DNA of 64,000 nt from an uncultured Bacteroidales bacterium (lineage in GTDB: Bacteria > Bacteroidota > Bacteroidia > Bacteroidales > F082), in contig CAJOIF010000002.1 of NCBI GenBank assembly GCA_905234765.1, forward strand, positions 31,009 through 95,008. Reading direction: 5' to 3'. The translations under genes and the position numbers were made by a program. Below are positions 44,392-52,340 of this stretch, piece after piece. The notes beneath the pieces are model-generated. The model did not search any database. It saw only the letters and a list, made by a program, of their open reading frames with translations, and had not been told where the DNA came from. Position 1 is the first letter of the stretch; the number at the start of each line of letters is the position of its first letter.

Positions 44392-45099
44392 TTATTCTTG
44401 GTCGGAATCGTCATCGTCGGGACGGGTTGTCACAGCGCCCTCCAACACGATGACGATTTCGCCTTTTATGTCCTTTTTGGAAAAGTGCTCCATGACCTCG
44501 GCCAAGGTGCCGCGGGCGTTTTCCTCGTGGACTTTGGTCAGCTCGCGCGAAACACAGACTTGCCGCTCAGGGCCACACACCTCGGCCAGCTGCTGCAAAG
44601 TCTTCAGCAGGCGGAACGGCGACTCATACAAAATAGTCGTATAAGGATAGTTGGCCACAGCCTGAAGCTTGGTCTGACGGCCTTTCTTGTGCGGCAAGAA
44701 TCCCTCAAAGATGAACTTCCCGGCGGGCAGCCCCGAGTTGACCAAAGCAGGGACAAAAGCCGTCGGGCCAGGCAGACATTCCACTTCAAGGCCACGTTTC
44801 ACGCACTCGCGCACCAAAAGGAAACCCGGGTCTGATATGGCGGGAGTGCCGGCATCCGTCACCAAAGCCAAGGTCTCCCCTGCCTCGATACGGTCGGCGA
44901 TACGTTCCACCACCTGATGTTCGTTGCGGATATGGAACGCCGTCATGGGCTTGCTGATATCAAGATGACGCAGCAGGTTGCCAGAGGTACGGGTGTCTTC
45001 CGCCAAAATAGCGTCCACCTCCTTCAAAACACGGATAGCCCGAAGGGTGATGTCCTCCAGATTACCGATAGGCGTAGGAACGAGATATAACTTGCTCAT
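44392..45099 (-). CDS. rsmI: 16S rRNA (cytidine-1402-2'-O)-methyltransferase
   Basis: 235 residues of the tetrapyrrole-methylase superfamily. LYLVPTPIGNLEDITLRAI at the N-terminus, LAEDTRTSGNLL, VTDAGTPAISDPGF and ESPFRLLKTL are RsmI landmarks. It 2'-O-methylates C1402 in the decoding centre. The C-terminal tail TTRPDDDDSDQE is acidic. It ends 6 bases from the convergent FMN-binding lipoprotein gene. Confidence 0.95.
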   Translation of the reverse strand: MSKLYLVPTPIGNLEDITLRAIRVLKEVDAILAEDTRTSGNLLRHLDISKPMTAFHIRNEHQVVERIADRIEAGETLALVTDAGTPAISDPGFLLVRECVKRGLEVECLPGPTAFVPALVNSGLPAGKFIFEGFLPHKKGRQTKLQAVANYPYTTILYESPFRLLKTLQQLAEVCGPERQVCVSRELTKVHEENARGTLAEVMEHFSKKDIKGEIVIVLEGAVTTRPDDDDSDQE

Positions 45100-45107
45100 G
45101 TTCAGGA

Positions 45108-46145
45108 TTATTCGAATTTCCTTTTGACCAATTCGGCGAGTTTTTGGTAGGCCTCGTTGCTACTATTCCACTGAAGCTCAATCTTCAACTCGTTGAGGTA
45201 AATCATGGCACCGTTAAGGGTCTTCAAGTCGTTGAGGTTTTCGATGGACTTGTTGTATTTCTCCATACTTCCTCCAAACAACTCATTGACAAACAAAAAC
45301 TTGTCATTGATTCCGATAACCGATTTCAGGTCTCGGACGGGATTCTGCTGCAATTTGGCGGCCAGCGAGTGGTCTTCCTGCATTAGACTCTCGCCCAATG
45401 TCTCGTTAGCCATCTCAAAATCAAGTTCATCGCTGCTGTCGTCCATGCGAGGCATTTCGAACGGATTGTCGCGCACGATGCTGTCGCCATCGACAAGGTC
45501 ACGGGCAGGAATCTCTTCCTCTGGCACCTCTTCCACAAAATGCACCAATTTGCCATCTTCCTCTACTACCGGCTCATCATGATACTCCACAACAGGCTCA
45601 TTGGAAGAAATCGCTTCAGGTTCAGGTTGCGGCTCCTCAGCAGGCAGGTCCTCTTCGAAACGGAAGAAGAAGCCATATTCGTCACCAGCAGGCTGTTCAA
45701 TCGGTGCGGGTTCCTCTGCAACAGGCTCCGGTTCAGGCTCAACCACAGGTTCAGGTTCTATTTCGGGTTCAGGTTCTACCAATGGCTCTTGCACGGGCTC
45801 TTCGTCAACGGGTTCGACAACTTCTTCAACATCAGATGCTTGCTCTTCAACCTCAGGTTCTTCTTCAACGGTTTCTTGTTGAGGCGTTTCTTCGGTCTTA
45901 TCACCAAACAGCCCCGCCAAGGCTTCTGGAGCAATGTCAAAGTCTTCCTCCTCAGCCTGATCGCCCATATGAATGGCGCAAAGCATGTCGTAAACGGTAT
46001 GGGTGCGGTTCATCAGCACGTCCAAATCAAGCAATTCGAGAGGCTTCTCATTCCTTAAAAGATAGTTGACCTGCTGCTGTAACAAACTGATTTCGTGCTT
46101 CAAAGAAACTAATTGTTCTTTTTGTTCGCTGAATTTGTCGTTCAT
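45108..46145 (-). CDS. Bacteroidota conserved protein with long Pro/Glu linker
   Basis: 345 residues from the ATG at 46145. Three parts: a coiled-coil N-terminus (EQLVSLKHEISLLQQQVNYL), a middle of about 150 residues made of repeated VEPEPE/VEEEP segments, and a conserved C-terminal helical domain (RDLKSVIGINDKFLFVNELF, KYNKSIENLNDLKTLNGAMI). The acidic, disordered middle joins two folded ends. No function is known to me. It lies 8 bases upstream of rsmI and is co-directional. Confidence 0.78.
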   Translation of the reverse strand: MNDKFSEQKEQLVSLKHEISLLQQQVNYLLRNEKPLELLDLDVLMNRTHTVYDMLCAIHMGDQAEEEDFDIAPEALAGLFGDKTEETPQQETVEEEPEVEEQASDVEEVVEPVDEEPVQEPLVEPEPEIEPEPVVEPEPEPVAEEPAPIEQPAGDEYGFFFRFEEDLPAEEPQPEPEAISSNEPVVEYHDEPVVEEDGKLVHFVEEVPEEEIPARDLVDGDSIVRDNPFEMPRMDDSSDELDFEMANETLGESLMQEDHSLAAKLQQNPVRDLKSVIGINDKFLFVNELFGGSMEKYNKSIENLNDLKTLNGAMIYLNELKIELQWNSSNEAYQKLAELVKRKFE

Positions 46146-46159
46146 ATCGGAATAATCTA

Positions 46160-46168
46160 TATTTTTGC
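46160..46168 (+). promoter_or_regulatory. -7 promoter box of tdk
   Basis: TATTTTTGC lies 45 bases before the tdk start, in the gap shared with the divergent Pro/Glu protein gene. Confidence 0.5.
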
Positions 46169-46213
46169 TTTGAAAGAAAGCGTAAAAGTACACAAAATCT
46201 TAAAGCGCAAGGC

Positions 46214-46843
46214 ATGTATATAGAAAAAGATTCTCACAACAAATCGCAAGGCTGGATTGAGGTAGTCTGCGGATCCATGTTTTCAGGCAAGACGGAAGAA
46301 CTCATCAGACGCTTGAAGCGTGCCAAAATCGCCAAACTGAAGGTGGAGATTTTCAAGCCAGGTGTGGATACGCGCTACAGCGATGAGGACGTGGTGTCAC
46401 ACAACGCCACCGCCTTGCATTCCATCCCAGTGGAGAGTGCCAACGAGATCCTTTTCTACGCCAACGATGTCGACGTCATCGGCATCGACGAAGCGCAATT
46501 CCTTGACGACGAGCTGCCTAACGTATGTCAGCAACTGGCCAACCAAGGCGTGCGCGTCATCGTGGCGGGCTTGGACATGGACTTCATGGGCAACCCTTTC
46601 GGCCCGATGCCCAAACTGATGGCCATCGCCGAAGACGTGACCAAGGTACATGCCATCTGTGTCCGTTGCGGCAGCCAAGCGCAATATTCACACCGCACCA
46701 TCGCTGGCGACAAATTAGTAGTACTCGGAGAAACAGAAAGTTACGAACCTTTGTGCCGCGCCTGCTATCTCAAAGCTAGACAAGAACGGTTGAATCCGGC
46801 AGAGGAGCTATCGAATCCGTCTCCGGAGCAGCAGGCTCGTTGA
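46214..46843 (+). CDS. tdk: Thymidine kinase
   Basis: 209 residues, type II enzyme. P-loop CGSMFSGKTEELI, DEAQFLDDELP with the catalytic Glu, AGLDMDFMGNPFGPMPKLMA, and a zinc site in CVRCG ... CRACY. It makes dTMP from thymidine. The last 68 bases overlap the 3' end of the convergent cvpA-like gene, a long coding overlap. Confidence 0.96.
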   Translation: MYIEKDSHNKSQGWIEVVCGSMFSGKTEELIRRLKRAKIAKLKVEIFKPGVDTRYSDEDVVSHNATALHSIPVESANEILFYANDVDVIGIDEAQFLDDELPNVCQQLANQGVRVIVAGLDMDFMGNPFGPMPKLMAIAEDVTKVHAICVRCGSQAQYSHRTIAGDKLVVLGETESYEPLCRACYLKARQERLNPAEELSNPSPEQQAR

Positions 46844-47339
46844 AGTCGTGGATAACCCCCTTCACCAAATCAAAGCCCTGATAGAGATAAGGTACCGTCT
46901 TTTCGACGTAAGGATAGAGGAAGGAGTTCTTCTTCACATCTTCCTTGATGAGTCCCGTAAACTGCAAGTTGTTGACAACCAATAAAAAGGCACTGCACAA
47001 CAACACCCCTTTTGCGACTCCGACAAGGAAGCCGCCCAAGCGGTCAAGCAAGCCAAGATTCATGGCCTGCAGCATTTTTTTGACCATACGACCCAGCAGA
47101 TTGACCCCGATGACCAAAAGAATGAAAGTCAAAATGAAAGCGATGGTGTTCAGGTACTTGGGATTGACATTCATCACTTCCTGCAAACGCTCGGCAGTGA
47201 AATCAGAGAAGTGCATGGCACCATAAATGCCTACACCCAAGGCCAACAACGTGACCACCTCGATGACCAAGCCCTTGCGGAACCCCCTGAAGCCAAAGAG
47301 GAAGAGGATGATGGCGATAATGATATCTAAATAATTCAT
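46776..47339 (-). CDS. CvpA family membrane protein
   Basis: 187 residues with four membrane helices (YLDIIIAIILFLFGFRGF, EVVTLLALGVGIYGAMHF, IAFILTFILLVIGVNLLG, GFLVGVAKGVLLCSAFLLVV), the layout of the CvpA family. Originally named for colicin V export, the family has roles in envelope homeostasis and antimicrobial-peptide or bile resistance. Its start overlaps the stop of the M64 peptidase gene as ATGA. Its last 22 codons are antisense to the end of tdk. Confidence 0.9.
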   Translation of the reverse strand: MNYLDIIIAIILFLFGFRGFRKGLVIEVVTLLALGVGIYGAMHFSDFTAERLQEVMNVNPKYLNTIAFILTFILLVIGVNLLGRMVKKMLQAMNLGLLDRLGGFLVGVAKGVLLCSAFLLVVNNLQFTGLIKEDVKKNSFLYPYVEKTVPYLYQGFDLVKGVIHDFNEPAAPETDSIAPLPDSTVLV

Positions 47340-48607
47340 TTCGAATAATACAAAATCATTCGTTCAATAGCGCGTTGGCAGACAGGACAGAACTCGTGTC
47401 CTTTGAAGGTCTTCATCAGACAGTCCATGTGAGGGCTGTACATGCCTTTCGCCTCGTAGCCGCCGCCCTCAAACACGCCAATGGTCTGCTCGTATTTCGG
47501 CTCACGCGGTGTCGGAATGGGTGTTTTCTTATTGATCATGTCGCCCCACTTGTTGCTAAAGTCCTTCAAAGTGGTGAGGTTAGGCTCCCATGGCTCCAGT
47601 TCAAGGTTGTACATGTGGTCGTAACCCGTTTCGTCGGTGTAGTACTCGTCGGCGAGGCCCGCGAAGCCATGCCCGAACTCGTGTATGATGACATCGCCCG
47701 AGAAGTTATTGCTGCTTGCGCTGGAGCAGTAGAAGTTGTAGATGCCACCACCGCCGTACTTGTCCGTGTTGACGAGCACATAAATCTGGTCGTAAGGCAC
47801 CTGTCCAGCCAAATCACGAATGTCGCGGTTGTCGGTGCTCATGCAGTAGCGCTCCGAGTCGAAAGTCCAGAAGCTGAAGCGCATAGCCGTATTCTTGTAG
47901 ATATGGTCGCCAGGCATAGTACAACCCGACTCCTCGGAAGCCACCATCACGCCTCGCACGTTGAAGCTTTCACGGTAGCGGTCGTAAGGTGCGAAACTGA
48001 ACAGGCTCTCCACGAAAAAGTCGCAGTCCTTGATGAACTTACCCATCTCGGCCTGCGTGTAGCCTTCTGGAAGTATCACAATGTCAACGGCTCTCGTGTA
48101 GTCCTTGTTGCCAATCCAAGCATCATAAACAGGCAGGTTGAGGTTGTTGTAGTTGCGGATGAAATAATCCTTGGGGTCAACGGTAATACGCATCCCTTCC
48201 ACGAGTTTGCCTTCCCAAGTCTTATAGGACAAGACGATGTCGACCTTCGCTTTTGGAAAAGGCACGATGACCGACTCCTCAAAGGTTTTGGTGAGGTTTA
48301 AGGCCTCGGGCGTAGTCTGCCATTCGCCGTATAGGTTTTGATAGCCCTTGGAAAACAACAACTTATCCGTGCCAGCATCAAAGACCTTGACGATGTAGTT
48401 GCCGAATTCGAGGCTGTCGATGAGGTTGGTCTTGGAACCACTCCAATACGGCTCGTGAATCAGCTCCTTGAGCGAGAAGGTAGTCTGCGCACGGTTGCCC
48501 GTCAGACAATAATCCACGCGAAGGGACGACTCGGCAAAGTATTGGTCAAACTGCGCCCAAGCCATGCAAGGCAAGAAGGCGAAAAGTAATAGCAAATGTT
48601 TTTTCAT
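47336..48607 (-). CDS. M64-family (IgA-peptidase-like) metallopeptidase
   Basis: 423 residues from the ATG at 48607, which begins the signal peptide (MKKHLLLLFAFLPCMAWAQ); another in-frame start is three codons upstream. The zinc site is His309-Glu310-FG-His313 followed by GFAGLADEYY. The N-terminal ~140 residues form the M64 N-domain (GNYIVKVFDAGTDKLLFSKG). The prototype is the Clostridium ramosum IgA protease; Bacteroidales homologues are common and their substrates mostly unknown. Secreted by Sec; no T9SS tail is seen. Confidence 0.92.
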   Translation of the reverse strand: MKKHLLLLFAFLPCMAWAQFDQYFAESSLRVDYCLTGNRAQTTFSLKELIHEPYWSGSKTNLIDSLEFGNYIVKVFDAGTDKLLFSKGYQNLYGEWQTTPEALNLTKTFEESVIVPFPKAKVDIVLSYKTWEGKLVEGMRITVDPKDYFIRNYNNLNLPVYDAWIGNKDYTRAVDIVILPEGYTQAEMGKFIKDCDFFVESLFSFAPYDRYRESFNVRGVMVASEESGCTMPGDHIYKNTAMRFSFWTFDSERYCMSTDNRDIRDLAGQVPYDQIYVLVNTDKYGGGGIYNFYCSSASSNNFSGDVIIHEFGHGFAGLADEYYTDETGYDHMYNLELEPWEPNLTTLKDFSNKWGDMINKKTPIPTPREPKYEQTIGVFEGGGYEAKGMYSPHMDCLMKTFKGHEFCPVCQRAIERMILYYSK

Positions 48608-48636
48608 GGCTGTCAAACACCTATTAGATTCGGGTA

Positions 48637-49281
48637 TTATTCAAAGTATTCGATAATTCGGGTCTCTTCTGTCTCGTCGGTAAAATCGACGGAGGCATCT
48701 ATATACTTTGCTATTCTGCGAGTCCAGTTACCGTGATCGTCGAACTCAAGATAGGTGTATTCCGTTGTCGAAAAAAGCCACTTGTCGTCCTTTGTCACTT
48801 CTTCATCTTCCATACCATTATACATAGTCTGCTTCACCAAGCGTCCTTCTTCATCATACTCGTTGACAGTCAACGTCTTTTGAGCTTCAAAATAGGAGAA
48901 GGACTCCATCACGTGCCCATTGCTCCACGTGAACTCCTCGCCACCTTCAAAACAAGTGAGGGAGGAAATTTGGCCTTCACTGTTACGATTCCATTTGCAA
49001 TACTCTGCGAAATCAAACGTCACCGTATCAAAGTCTCGATAAGGCTCATCGATGGCAAAGGGATCATAGCCATCCATTTTCACCATCTTGCCAAGACGGT
49101 CGAATTCAACTCCGTTGCATCTCTTCACGGGGCCTTGCAGGTCCCAATAAGCCAGGTCGGGTGAGATGGTCATCGTAGTTTCAGTAGTGTCTTCTTGTTC
49201 CTTTTGGTTTTGACTGTTGCCGCACGCACCGAAGACGAGGAACATCGCGCAGGTCGCCAGTAAAATTGTGACTTTTTTCAT
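48637..49281 (-). CDS. Lipoprotein of unknown function
   Basis: 214 residues. Lipobox VFGACGN puts the lipidated Cys near residue 20, followed by an acidic Gln/Glu/Thr linker. The mature chain has YD/RHS-like strand phrases: VKRCNGVEFDRLGKMVKM, TVNEYDEEGRLVKQTMYNG and YLEFDDHGNWTRRI. This is the repeat type of Bacteroidales YD-repeat lipoproteins. It is read in the same direction as the M64 gene, 29 bases upstream, so possibly co-transcribed. Confidence 0.78.
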   Translation of the reverse strand: MKKVTILLATCAMFLVFGACGNSQNQKEQEDTTETTMTISPDLAYWDLQGPVKRCNGVEFDRLGKMVKMDGYDPFAIDEPYRDFDTVTFDFAEYCKWNRNSEGQISSLTCFEGGEEFTWSNGHVMESFSYFEAQKTLTVNEYDEEGRLVKQTMYNGMEDEEVTKDDKWLFSTTEYTYLEFDDHGNWTRRIAKYIDASVDFTDETEETRIIEYFE

Positions 49282-49396
49282 GTTGATATTTCATTAAGTG
49301 TTCTTCCCAAACCAGTTTTGATGATAGATTCGACAAAAGTAATAAAAAACTCAACAAACCAGCATTTTTCTCTATTTTTGCACCAAATCTCACGCG

Positions 49397-51148
49397 ATGC
49401 CGACACCTTTACTGACAGTACGCAACCTCAAGGTCTCCTTCTCCCGCGACGGAAAGTGGAGCGAGGCCGTGCATGGCATTGATTTGGACGTGTTTGCGGG
49501 CAAGACGCTGGGGCTGGTGGGCGAGTCGGGCTCGGGAAAGTCGGTGAGTTCGTTGGCCATCATGCGCCTACTCAACGAGAAAACCAGCCGCATCAGTGCC
49601 GACAGCATCCAAATCGAAGGTATGGAAATCAAGGACTTCGACGAGAGCCAGATGGCCGACGTGCGTGGCAAGCGCATTTCCATGATTTTCCAAGAGCCCA
49701 TGACCTCACTGAATCCGGTTTACAAATGCGGTTTCCAAGTCAGTGAGATGATTTTGCAGCACGAGAAAGTGAGCAAGAAAGTCGCCAAAGAACGCGTCAT
49801 CAGACTCTTCAAACAGGTGATGCTACCGCGACCTGAAGCCATCTACGACAGCTACCCCCACGAGCTTTCGGGCGGACAGAAGCAGCGCGTGATGATTGCC
49901 ATGGCCATCGCCTGCAATCCCAAACTGCTCATCGCCGACGAGCCGACCACCGCCTTGGACGTGACAGTACAGCTGGAAATCTTGAAGTTGCTGCGCAAGC
50001 TGCAAACCGAGACGGGCATGGGCATGATTTTCATCACCCACGACCTTGGCGTGGTAGCCGAAATCGCCGACGATGTCGCCGTGATGCACAATGGCGAGAT
50101 TTTGGAACGCGGCACGGTGCAGCAAATCCTCAACCATCCGCAACATCCTTATACACAAGGCCTTTTGGCTTGTCGTCCGCCGATGGATGTGCGCCTCAAA
50201 CGCTTGCCTATCGTGAAAGAGTTTTTGGACGGACAATGGCAAGGCGGCAAGGAACAGATTCTCCACGACTTACAAATCACTGAAGCCGAGCGCAAGGCAC
50301 ATTTGGAACAACTTTATTCCAAAGAACCTTTGCTGAAAGTGGAAGGTCTGAAGACTTGGTATCCTTTGCGCAAGGGTGTGTTCAGTCGCGTCTATGGCCA
50401 TGTGAAAGCCGTCGACGACGTAAGCCTTGAGGTTTACAAAGGCGAGACTTTGGGCTTGGTGGGTGAGTCGGGCTGCGGCAAGACTACTTTGGGACGAAGC
50501 ATCCTGCGTTTGGCCGAGCCCACAAGCGGCAAGGTGTGGCTCGACGGCATCGAGGTGACCGCCTTGAAAGGCCAAGCCCTGCGCGACTTCCGCAAGCAGG
50601 CCCAAATCGTGTTCCAAGACCCCTACTCTTCCCTCAACCCCCGCATCACCATTGGCGAAGCCATCGCCGAGCCGATGCAAGTGCATAACATCGAGAACGA
50701 TAAAAAGAAATGCCGCGCCTTGGTTTGCGACCTGTTGGAACAAGTTGGCCTGCAAGCCGCGCATTACGACCGTTATCCCCATGAGTTCTCGGGCGGTCAA
50801 CGCCAGCGCATCTGCATCGCCCGCGCCTTGGCGGTCAATCCGCGATTGGTCATCTGCGACGAATCGGTGTCGGCCTTGGATGTGTCGGTGCAAGCCCAAG
50901 TACTCAACCTGCTTAACCGCCTGAAGGAAGAACGCCACCTCACCTACATCTTCATTTCCCACGACCTCAGCGTGGTCCGCTTCATGAGCGACCGCGTCGT
51001 GGTGATGTACAACGGCAAGCCCGTCGAGATGAACGACGCTGACGAGTTGTTTGAGCATCCGCAGAATGATTACACGAAGAAATTGATTGCGGCACTGCCG
51101 GGGAGAAAAATTTCAGGCAATGGGCAAAGGCTTCACTTCTTGCTATAA
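49397..51148 (+). CDS. Fused oligopeptide-type ABC ATPase (DppD-DppF-like)
   Basis: 583 residues with two complete ABC cassettes. Cassette 1: Walker A GESGSGKS, signature LSGGQKQRV, Walker [10 protein letters not shown]. Cassette 2: Walker [10 protein letters not shown], signature FSGGQRQRI, Walker [10 protein letters not shown]. Both end in the peptide-transporter C-domain ([15 protein letters not shown] and [16 protein letters not shown]). The arrangement matches YejF-like ATPases for peptide or nickel import. No permease or binding protein is adjacent, so the partners are encoded elsewhere. A -7 box TATTTTTGC is at 49373-49381. Confidence 0.93.
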   Translation: MPTPLLTVRNLKVSFSRDGKWSEAVHGIDLDVFAGKTLGLVGESGSGKSVSSLAIMRLLNEKTSRISADSIQIEGMEIKDFDESQMADVRGKRISMIFQEPMTSLNPVYKCGFQVSEMILQHEKVSKKVAKERVIRLFKQVMLPRPEAIYDSYPHELSGGQKQRVMIAMAIACNPKLLIADEPTTALDVTVQLEILKLLRKLQTETGMGMIFITHDLGVVAEIADDVAVMHNGEILERGTVQQILNHPQHPYTQGLLACRPPMDVRLKRLPIVKEFLDGQWQGGKEQILHDLQITEAERKAHLEQLYSKEPLLKVEGLKTWYPLRKGVFSRVYGHVKAVDDVSLEVYKGETLGLVGESGCGKTTLGRSILRLAEPTSGKVWLDGIEVTALKGQALRDFRKQAQIVFQDPYSSLNPRITIGEAIAEPMQVHNIENDKKKCRALVCDLLEQVGLQAAHYDRYPHEFSGGQRQRICIARALAVNPRLVICDESVSALDVSVQAQVLNLLNRLKEERHLTYIFISHDLSVVRFMSDRVVVMYNGKPVEMNDADELFEHPQNDYTKKLIAALPGRKISGNGQRLHFLL

Positions 51149-51510
51149 CTGCGGTTCTTGTTTGCCCCATGTGCCTCTAAATAGCCAAACTCGGTAAGCT
51201 GACGAAGGTAGCGTTTGGCAGTGGTGGGATTGAAGCCAAAGTGATTAACGAGGGTTTCCGTCGTTATCTGGTCTTTATCAGCCACAAAATCCAAAATATC
51301 GACCAATTTCTCCGCCAAAGAAGGTTTTATCGACCATTTATCGACCATTTCCTCGTCGATCACAGTGCCGTATTCAGAATCAACAAGAGCCACGGAATTG
51401 GCAACGAGCGAATCCAGATAGAACTTCTCAAAGTCAATCTGATCCGAAATGCCCAGCGCCTTATGTTGCTGAAGCAGCCTCAACAATATATCCTTGTTCT
51501 CTTGCGTCAT
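51133..51510 (-). CDS. Winged-helix protein, possibly a Fic remnant
   Basis: 125 residues from the ATG at 51510, fixed by the -7 box TATCTTTGC at 51526-51518. The C-terminal 60 residues form a winged helix ([39 protein letters not shown]), as at the end of Fic-family proteins. The N-terminal phrase QIDFEKFYLDSLVANSVAL resembles the start of Fic proteins that carry the S..EGS inhibitory helix, but the HPFxxGNGR core is absent. It may be an internally deleted Fic gene or a stand-alone regulator. The 3' end overlaps the ABC gene by 16 bases. Confidence 0.6.
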   Translation of the reverse strand: MTQENKDILLRLLQQHKALGISDQIDFEKFYLDSLVANSVALVDSEYGTVIDEEMVDKWSIKPSLAEKLVDILDFVADKDQITTETLVNHFGFNPTTAKRYLRQLTEFGYLEAHGANKNRSYSKK

Positions 51511-51569
51511 ATCGTTTGCAAAGATACTCATTTTTTGAAATAAAAAGGATATTTCTTTACGTCCCAGCA

Positions 51570-51637
51570 AGCTCTGCGAAGCATGTCATCCCAACGTGGG
51601 CTTGTGGGATGGCAAGGGATCTATGTTTTGCGGAGCT
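51570..51637. repeat. Intergenic hairpin element
   Basis: Outer arms AGCTCTGC (51570) and GCGGAGCT (51630) plus inner ATCCCA (51588) / TGGGAT (51605). Resembles dispersed REP-like sequences. The remaining gap to 51787 is AT-rich without a convincing gene. Confidence 0.45.
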
Positions 51638-51787
51638 GTCCATCACATACACAACATTATATTGATTATCAACAATAAAGCCGACAGCAAACGACAACAA
51701 ACGACTACTGTCGACAACAAACGTTTATTCAACGGCTTTATCTTGACAATTGCTTTTCCTTTGCGGAATAATACTAAACAAACCACT

Positions 51788-52216
51788 ATGGAAGCACAAG
51801 ACAACAAGACCATTGAAGTCCCCATGGGGAACACCAAAGAGGACATCACCGCAAGAGAAGCCATTATTTCCGATGTCTATAGACGTTGGTATGAGGCGAA
51901 CCCTTCGAAAGCAGCGTATAACACAAATTTGAAAGACTATATCAACGTACGATTCCTGTCAATAAATGAGACCATTCACCATGCTTCAATGTCATATTTA
52001 TCAACTTTAGCAGTTCTTCAATTAGATCTGATTTTAAAAACAGCTCATCAAGTTGGAAAACCAGCAAAACCAAACAACAAAAACCAAGCTGATTTTTCAA
52101 AGATACTCATCATGGAGTGTCCTTTAATTGGTATTGGCACAGCAAAACTAACTGTTGGAGTGAAAAAGAAAACTGGTATGAAAATTCAGTATTGCATTAC
52201 AGCGATAGAGACATAA
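51788..52216 (+). CDS. Small protein of unknown function at the island edge
   Basis: 142 residues from the ATG at 51788; a longer upstream extension exists but crosses the hairpin repeat. Phrases: DVYRRWYEANPSKAAYNTNL, FLSINETIHHASMSYLSTLA and a C-terminal TAKLTVGVKKKTGMKIQYCI. I have the impression of similar proteins in Bacteroides and Prevotella accessory regions, and of some likeness to small RelE/Barnase-type nuclease domains at the C-terminus, but neither is secure. Possible toxin or nuclease of the neighbouring defence island. Confidence 0.6.
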   Translation: MEAQDNKTIEVPMGNTKEDITAREAIISDVYRRWYEANPSKAAYNTNLKDYINVRFLSINETIHHASMSYLSTLAVLQLDLILKTAHQVGKPAKPNNKNQADFSKILIMECPLIGIGTAKLTVGVKKKTGMKIQYCITAIET

Positions 52217-52217
52217 A

Positions 52218-52273
52218 AAAACCGTCGGAGTTATAAAGGGCTTGGCAGTCGCCATTTCCCGTCCGACGGTTTT
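52218..52273. terminator. Long hairpin terminator between convergent genes
   Basis: Twelve-base arms AAAACCGTCGGA (52218-52229) and TCCGACGGTTTT (52262-52273), 32-base loop. Serves both directions by symmetry. Confidence 0.75.
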
Positions 52274-52340
52274 CTGCCTGCAAAATTACAACTTTTCCAT
52301 GAACCCGCAAGGGGATACGGCTTTTTTGGTCAAAAAACAG

